NCBI GenBank assembly: GCA_000697335.1
Contig: JNEM01007116.1
Location: 1 to 23,948 of the forward strand
Origin: Conidiobolus incongruus B7586
Lineage: Eukaryota; Entomophthoromycota; Entomophthoromycetes; Entomophthorales; Conidiobolaceae
Length of the DNA stretch: 23,948 nucleotides
Reading direction: 5' to 3'
Shown here: positions 17,676 to 23,948 of the stretch, one piece after another
Position numbering within the stretch: position 1 is the first letter of the stretch
Layout of the letters: each line of letters opens with the position of its first letter
Notes under the pieces: generated by a model
What the model was told of the DNA's origin: nothing
The model's database searches: none
The model's input: the letters and a program-made list of their open reading frames with translations, nothing else
Translations under genes and position numbers: made by a program

Positions 17676-20008
17676 TTTATAAAGCAAAAAACTATCAGAG
17701 TTATGATACGATATACGTAAGTATATAATATGTAACTCTTTAAAAAAACTTCTGTCATGATTTCAATCTCTAACTTTTTGTTTGGAGGATTGGAGAGACG
17801 TATTTCTGGTGGTTCTATCTATTAGGAGGAGGAGTTTGGTGATTGAGCTTATACCACTTGAACCTCCAAGTGTTCTTCTCTCCTTGATAGTAACCCCTCA
17901 TTTGTCACGTCTGTCCGTCATCATGACTCTTTATAGTGAATATTATTATATTCTCAAAATGATATTAACTATAAAGTTAACTAATTTCAATTTCTTTAAT
18001 TTGTCCAGAATCTTGACTCTTCATCTGAATTGAAATGATTAGAAATTTTATATTCTTGAAATTTCGCAACATATTGAATATTTCATACGGAGTTACTTTA
18101 TATCTGGATTACGATATAGTTAGTAACGTCTTGAAAGTTCAATTTAAAAAATCTCTGATACTTATCAAACTACATTCCAAGGAGATGTAGTTCAAAACAA
18201 ACTTAGTAATTTGTTAAAACATTAAACTTTGAAATTGAAAAAGATAAATTTTCTAGAATTTGATTATGTGTAAAAAAATTATTGGATTAATTTTTAAAAA
18301 TATTTATAAATTTCTAGTCTTAGTATAATATTTAATTTTCAAAATTTTATTCAACATTCATATTTTAAGCATGATTTTGATATGAGTTCAATTATTGAAA
18401 CAATAGTGTAATAACAATATAATTAAAGTTATTATGGTTTGCTATCATAATCTTGAAATATTTTATGTATTCAATATATTATAAAGCCAAATAATGATAT
18501 TTCATATTTTATTATTTTTTTTTAGTTTTTTAAAATAGTTTATTTGATCAATCATAGAAAATACACCAATTAATTAAAATAACCATTAAAATTTAAAATT
18601 TTCAATAACTTTAGCTGCTTTAATTAGCATTATTATAACATGTAGAAATATAATAATTATCAATAATTTGTCAAAAATATTTTAGTAATTATCCCTTACA
18701 ATGTCGATAATTATTTTGTCAATATAAACTTATAACTTTTTTCATTATAACATAATTTCCAATATATTTTATTATCTAGTTGTCCGATTAATCAAAATCT
18801 TCACAATTTTTTTTGTATTTAAAATAATTATATTAAAAAGCTACCAATAATAGAATTATAATAATTAATTTTTTGACTATTTCCTATTCTTCAATTTTCA
18901 TGATTTTTTTTAGTATTAATAAAGAACTTCAACTAACTATATCTTTAGATTTGTTGAAAATTGTTTTGATAATATACCTTTATTTATAATATTTAGAGAT
19001 TTATATCAGTAAATGAGTGTTATAAATATTGGAAACTTTAGTGATATATTGGTGTATTTTGGGTTATATAAATCAAGACAATAGATTAGATATTATTTAT
19101 ATATCCTATTTAAGTTTATTCTATTTTAATTTTAATTTTAATTTTTATTAAATTACTAGTAATATCATACTATTATACTTTAATTTTTGCAATATTTACG
19201 CAACTGTTATTAAATATAATTTCTAAAACTTTATAAAAGAATATTATATTATTTTCATTTTCCAATGAGTTATAAATATTATCTACACTTCTAATTATGT
19301 CTAATTCTTTAGTTTGAGTACTAAAACTGTTTTTAATATCTATCAGATACGTGAGCTATTGTATTTTGAACATATAATATATTGGCCATAATAAATAGTA
19401 TTTAGAAAAAATAGTTTAATCAACTTGATTTGTAAATTATTTATATAATTTTTACTCTAATTGCTATAACATTAAATAACATATCTTTACTAGAATTGTT
19501 GATAATATGAAAATATTTTATAGATAATAAATATATTAATCAACCAAAGCTTTTAATATATATTACTAATCAAAATATAACATTTAAAAACTATAAATTA
19601 TCAACTAAAATTTACCAAAATTTTAACCTTATTCGCTTAGTTTTACATAATATATATAATATTGCTTACAATCATTGGCTACAAACACGACCCCAATCCA
19701 TTCGTGTCTACCCAATCAAAGTTTGAAATTTGAGTTAGTTAAATGAAAAATTTGAAATTATTGTGAGAAAATTTAAGTCATTAAACCAATCAAAAGGTGA
19801 TATTTGGTTACCAATACACGAAAATTGAAGATTTAATTGAAAAAAGATTAGTAATCAATATGGCTATAAATTCTTTGGCTGGTATCTATTTGGGGTATTG
19901 AAAGTTTGATAAAAGTTTGGTAAGTAAATAACCATACCTCATATTGAACCAATATTTGTCACAGTTGTTTGTTCCGAATATTCAGCACCAGACAAGCAAA
20001 TTTCAAAA
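17676..20008. other. long spacer between U4 and the dUTPase gene
   Basis: Over 2 kb, mostly A/T. A GC-richer patch at about 17770-17945 contains an exact CACTTG/CAAGTG hairpin (17855-17872) and an open forward frame without an ATG start; it is not assigned. The last 350 bases form the dUTPase promoter region with two CCAATCAAA copies (19712-19720, 19786-19794) and a CACGAAA site. I see no gene elsewhere. Confidence 0.45.
19817..19823 (+). promoter_or_regulatory. SCB-like cell-cycle box upstream of dUTPase
   Basis: CACGAAA matches the Swi4-type SCB consensus CNCGAAA and lies about 190 bases before the dUTPase ATG. dUTPase is induced at the G1/S transition in yeasts, so the site is plausible, but a seven-base match can occur by chance. 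An ACACGA/TCGTGT inverted repeat at 19685-19707 lies further upstream. Confidence 0.3.
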
Positions 20009-20697
20009 ATGATTAGATTACAAATACCTTTATTAATCCAAACTTGTAGATCTTTTAACAGATACTTTACGATGACCATTACCGAAAATACTGAAATTAA
20101 GCGCTCCACTTCTCCCTCTCAAGAAGTTTCTAAAAAGCTTAAAACTACCGAAACTATTGTGGATATTGAAACACCCAAATTACGTGTTAAGCTTTTGAGC
20201 GAATACGCTAAAGCTCCCACTAGAGGTTCTGCTAAGGCTGCTGGTTACGATATCTATAGGTAATTTTTTCAACTCAAAGCTTTGGGCTTTGACTAATATT
20301 TGAATAGTGCCCAAGATACAGTTATTCCCGCCAAATCTCAAGGTCTCGTCGATACTGGATTAGCCGTCCACGTCCCTCACGGTACATACGGTAGAATCGC
20401 TCCTCGCAGCGGTCTCGCCGTCAAACACGGTATCGATTGCGGTGCCGGTGTTGTTGACGAAGATTACAGAGTAATATAGTTTTAATCATACTGTTTACAT
20501 TTTTTATTAACCAATAACATCAGGGTGAAATCAAAGTACTTCTATTCAACTTTAGCGACAAGGACTTCCTCATCAGCAAGGGTGATCGTATCGCTCAGTT
20601 GGTCCTCGAACGCATCTACACTCCCGAAGTCGAAGTTGTCGATACTTTGGAAGAGACCGAACGTGGTGAAGGTCGCTTCGGTTCTACCGGCAAATAG
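20009..20697 (+). CDS. DUT1: dUTPase (dUTP diphosphatase), copy 1, three exons
   Basis: Hydrolyses dUTP to dUMP and pyrophosphate, keeping uracil out of DNA and supplying dUMP for thymidylate synthesis; the family works as a homotrimer. Exons are 20009-20259, 20308-20470 and 20524-20697 (introns 48 and 53 bases, GT-AG), giving 195 residues. All five trimeric dUTPase motifs are present: AAGYDIYS (77-84), APRSGLA (115-121), [15 protein letters not shown] (125-139), [11 protein letters not shown] (157-167) and [10 protein letters not shown] (185-194). The first 21 residues, [20 protein letters not shown] and following, are Arg-bearing and acid-free like a mitochondrial presequence; a second ATG (20072, Met22) would start a form with a basic SKKLK patch. 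Two products from one gene, mitochondrial and nuclear, are therefore possible. A diverged copy follows 606 bases downstream. Confidence 0.95.
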
Positions 20698-21303
20698 ATT
20701 ATTGTGAAATTCTAATTTATATTTTCCCTTAATATTGTATAATATACTCTCTTTAATATTTACTTTGACTCTTTACTGGATTGTTAGCTGTGGTGGTATT
20801 AATAAAGAGATAACAGATTGTTAACATTTATCACATATACTAACTGACCTTTATACCCAACAATCTATGTGAAGTTTAGCTCTTAAATCAGTCATAATTG
20901 TTGAACTTATATTTTGAAGTTTGAAGATTTGAATAAGATTTAATAATACAAAACTTGTAGCTTTAACTTTTCCATTTTTTTTCTTTATTATTTATATCTC
21001 ATCTTTTTATATCAAACTTTTAATAATATATTAATACTTTGTAATATTTAATTAAACTTGATTTATTAAACTTCACATGATGGTTAATTCTAATTAATTC
21101 AAAGGGTTTAAAAATTATAAAATTCAAGGTTATAAACAGTCGTCATCAAAACTTTTAAAATTTTTTCAATTTAAATTCAATACAATAATCAAGTAATAAA
21201 TAGTATAATGATTATTTTCATTTTAACTTAATATCAATTGTAAATTTGGAATTGATATAGACAAATATCTCAATTGCAATATATCTATTATTAATAATAA
21301 GTA
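20698..21303. other. spacer between the two dUTPase genes
   Basis: AT-rich, with no gene. It holds the 3' flank of copy 1 and the promoter of copy 2. I saw no repeat of the copy 1 upstream motifs here. Confidence 0.45.
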
Positions 21304-21868
21304 ATGCACATATCGCAGAAACTCCACAATCCTTACGAAATGACAGAACCTAAATTACTCGTTCAGCTACGATCCCAAGATGCTCGAGTTCCGACTAAAG
21401 GTTCGGCGAAAGCTGCAGGTTATGATTTGTACAGGTAAGTCCTTCGAATCTACATAAAGGCACTACCATATCAACAGAATCTTTAGTGCTGAAGATATCA
21501 CCATTCCAAGCCAGTCCCAAGGTGTTGTAGATATAGGTATCTCTATCAAAGTCCCTTCAGGCTCCTACGGTCGTATCACACCTCGTAGTGGTTTAGCAGT
21601 TAAATACTTTATCGACGTTGGCGCAGGAGTGATTGACGAAGATTATACAGTAATTTCTTTTTATAGTTTATGAATAATTATTAAATAATTTCAGGGTCCC
21701 GTCAAAGTCGTTTTATTTAACTTTGGCAAGAGTGACTTCCAAGTTAGGAAGGGCGATAGGATTGCTCAATTGATTTTGGAAAAGATTTTTGTACCTGAAG
21801 TGGAAATTGTTGAGGGGTTAGAGCGCACCGAGAGAGGTGAAGGTAGGTTTGGATCAACTGGATTTTAG
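21304..21868 (+). CDS. dUTPase, copy 2, three exons
   Basis: Exons are 21304-21434, 21487-21649 and 21695-21868 (introns 52 and 45 bases), giving 155 residues, or 143 from the second ATG at 21340 ([10 protein letters not shown]). The motifs are AAGYDLYS (37-44), TPRSGLA (75-81), a third motif [25 protein letters not shown] (117-127) and [10 protein letters not shown] (145-154). Exons 2 and 3 have exactly the same lengths as in copy 1 (163 and 174 bases) and both introns fall at the same codon and phase, so the pair arose by tandem duplication. Copy 2 lacks the long N-terminal extension. In motif 3 the usual K-H before the IDVGAG block is K-Y, and DYRG is DYTG. The reading frame is intact and all catalytic motifs remain, so activity is likely. 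Codon choice is less C-rich than in copy 1, hinting at lower expression. Confidence 0.93.
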
Positions 21869-22276
21869 TGGTATTGGAATATTGGGATTGAGTATGATAT
21901 TTTCATCATTTTTAAAATACGTTATTGGTTCAATACTCAATATTGATAAATTGATATACTATAACTTAATATAAAGTAGTGATTGTTTTTTGATTAAAAT
22001 CAACTTTAAAATCAAAATATTTAATTTCCGCAAAATATTACATATGCATTCAAATCTAATGATGTACAACAAGTTATTATATTTCGTAGTTGAAAAATTA
22101 AGATCAGAATATCAAATGGATACACTGAATCATTACTTATCCTCTGTTTATTAATTTGTTCATGATGAATTTCTCATATTACTTGAACACATAATAAATA
22201 TTATTTATAAATTGAATGTTTTAGCTAAAATCTATTTGTATATATAGCTATTTATATACTTGATCTTTAACTATCA
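21869..22276. other. AT-rich spacer
   Basis: Follows the second dUTPase gene. No gene is supported; a GT donor-like site for the candidate exon on the minus strand lies at its right edge. Confidence 0.4.
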
Positions 22277-22461
22277 CTTACCATTAAAATTGTGCAAGTC
22301 CTGCATAGAGTCCAAAGACTCCAAGGGGGTGAGTTCCAATACCAATCCAAGAACATTAGTTCAATTGACTGTTGAATAGTGAAGAAATATGTTTCTAAAT
22401 ATTGATGATTTGATTCATCTTTATAAAATATTGAGAATAGTTGAAAGTCTTGTTTAATCAA
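22277..22461 (-). other. possible unassigned exon
   Basis: A minus-strand frame stays open for about 61 codons in A/T surroundings and ends exactly at a good splice donor, ATG|GTAAGT, at 22277/22276. It includes QYLETYFFTIQQSIELMFLD and a Trp-rich end. There is no ATG at its left edge, so if real it is an inner exon, or starts at an internal ATG. In the same piece another frame reads WIGIGTHPLGVFGLYAGLAQF-like sequence before a stop, so the true frame is unclear. No family is recognised. Confidence 0.25.
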
Positions 22462-23948
22462 ATTATATGTTTAAATATTCATAATTACCATATATTTAGT
22501 TAATATTGTGTTTGCTGCAAATGATTATCTTGCACCAAAGGTATTCTCTCATTTTGTTGAGTAAACTTGGTTTAAATCTGAAATAAGATTATCTTAACAT
22601 TACTCTCATATGTTTACTTTTTATATATTTATTATTTTTTCTTACTATCTTTAGTGTCTTAAATAAAAGAAATAGAACAATATAATATTATTCAATGTTT
22701 TATAAGTAATAAATGTTACTTATAAAGTTTTAAATTTTTTTAATTTATTTTATAACTGATTTCTCTTTAAAATTATTTTTTTCATAACTTATAATAAATA
22801 TGATAATAATATTTAATTTAGTATTTTTCCCCATTTAAAAATAATATAGAGAAGTCATAACTAGTTATAAAAGTTTATATTAAAATTAAAACACAAAAAA
22901 ATTTATATTTTAATTGTATTTTGCATAAAATCTTAGTTATCTTTTTAATTCTTAATTATATTATAGTATTTATTAAATTTCAACAAATATTATATTTTGT
23001 TAATAATCATAATCAAGTATTTTTAACAATAGTTCAGTTACTCTAATTCATTCAATAATAAAATATATAAGATAAAAATAATTAATTTTATATTTATATA
23101 ATTTATAGCTAAATTAAATATCATTTTTATTTTTATTATAAAATCAAATTAATATTATAAATCTTTATAAGATTGTTTATTATTTTATCTTATATATTTC
23201 AATTAATTTTTTAATACCTATTAATTTTTTTATTAAAATTAATATTTAATAAAATATAAATTAAGTTTTTTAATATAAGATTTATTATTCACTTTATTTT
23301 ATATAAAAGATTAATTATAAATTTAATTCATATATCTTAATTATTTTATCAATATTCCTATTTATTTTAAATTAAGGAAAGTTTAATTTACTTAATTTTC
23401 CTTATAATATCCTTTTTTAATATTTTAATAATTTTTGTTTATTTAATCTTGATCCTATTTTTTACTAAATGTAATTCACTATTTTTAATAATAAATAATT
23501 ATTTATTATTAAAATATTAAATCCAAATTTTTGTATTAAATTATGTTTTTTTTATTATAACCAAAAATCAAATTTTTTATATTAAATATTTTAAAAATAA
23601 GCTGAAAAAGATAAAATTTATAATATTTAAGCATGTTTTTATAAGTAATATTAATGTCAAAGATAGCACTTTTGTATATTTGCTTCAATGAGATATAAAA
23701 ACTATAATGTTTATAATTGATTCTTAATCTAATATCCCAGATGATTTTGTGTTAAAGAAAAATATTCACAATATTAGAACAATTATTTAAAGTCTTATTT
23801 TTGGTATTTTAAAAAGGCTTTTATATATTATATATTCTTTAAAATATAAATATTAATTCCTATTGAATAAATAATTATTTTAATAAATACTAAATAATAC
23901 CTAAATTCAATTTAAGTTTTATTATTATTTTAAATTTAAAATAGTAGG
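22462..23948. other. AT-rich spacer to the window end
   Basis: After a slightly mixed patch at 22500-22600 with possible short frames on the minus strand, the sequence is nearly pure A/T. I see no gene, RNA or repeat that can be supported. Confidence 0.5.

Noticed and set aside
17573-17758. Minus-strand open frame of 61 codons
   Set aside because: Overlaps the U4 snRNA; explained by the RNA gene.
20525-20707. Forward open frame of 60 codons
   Set aside because: A shifted shadow of dUTPase exon 3, which is read in another frame.
1-23948. CRISPR arrays, operons or bacterial signals
   Set aside because: No regular direct-repeat array; spliceosomal introns, U4 and TATA-type promoters show a eukaryotic nuclear sequence.

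Overview
The window reads as nuclear DNA of an intron-bearing, very AT-rich fungus or close fungal relative. The supporting signs are a U4 spliceosomal RNA with the yeast-like 5' end and U6-pairing region, mostly short GT-AG introns (45-63 bases), a TACTAAC branch point, an RPL19 gene whose start codon is split by an intron as in budding yeast, a fungal-type LRR protein, and a decayed PIF/Harbinger transposon. I cannot place the organism more closely; an early-diverging fungal lineage is a guess from base composition. Genes and structured RNAs stand out as islands of higher GC in long, nearly pure A/T spacers.

Layout. 1-1070: AT desert. 1079-1330: TATA box and a gene for a small secreted peptide with eight cysteines. 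1331-2160: a GC-richer island with no recognisable gene, carrying nine closely packed hairpins and three 26-base repeats. About 2231-2372: a fossil scrap of a Ty3/Gypsy-like integrase tail. 2759-4013 (-): ATG5, four exons. 4514-7040: a PIF/Harbinger DNA transposon with inverted ends, an open Myb/SANT-like reading frame (+) and a transposase relic (-) that keeps one frame but holds about 19 stops, with substitutions that look like C-to-T/G-to-A damage. 8309-9232 (-): ribosomal protein eL19 (RPL19). 11249-12559 (-): LRR protein with a possible N-myristoylation signal and a CxxC...CxxH motif. 13066-13183: unexplained GC island. 14682-14903 (-): small unknown protein, possibly with an upstream exon. 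15281-15351 (+): tRNA-Gly(GCC). 15859-16860 (+): ankyrin-repeat protein. 17536-17675 (+): U4 snRNA. 20009-20697 and 21304-21868 (+): two tandem dUTPase genes with identical intron positions, the first with a mitochondrial-type N-terminus. 22277-22461 (-): a possible unassigned exon. The remainder to 23948 is AT-rich spacer.

The host genes are housekeeping functions (autophagy conjugation, translation, splicing, nucleotide-pool sanitation) with no operon logic. I did not find a convincing new multi-gene system. The strongest points are the single-frame, stop-riddled Harbinger transposase, the hairpin array beside the cysteine-rich peptide gene, the U4 gene, and the duplicated dUTPase.
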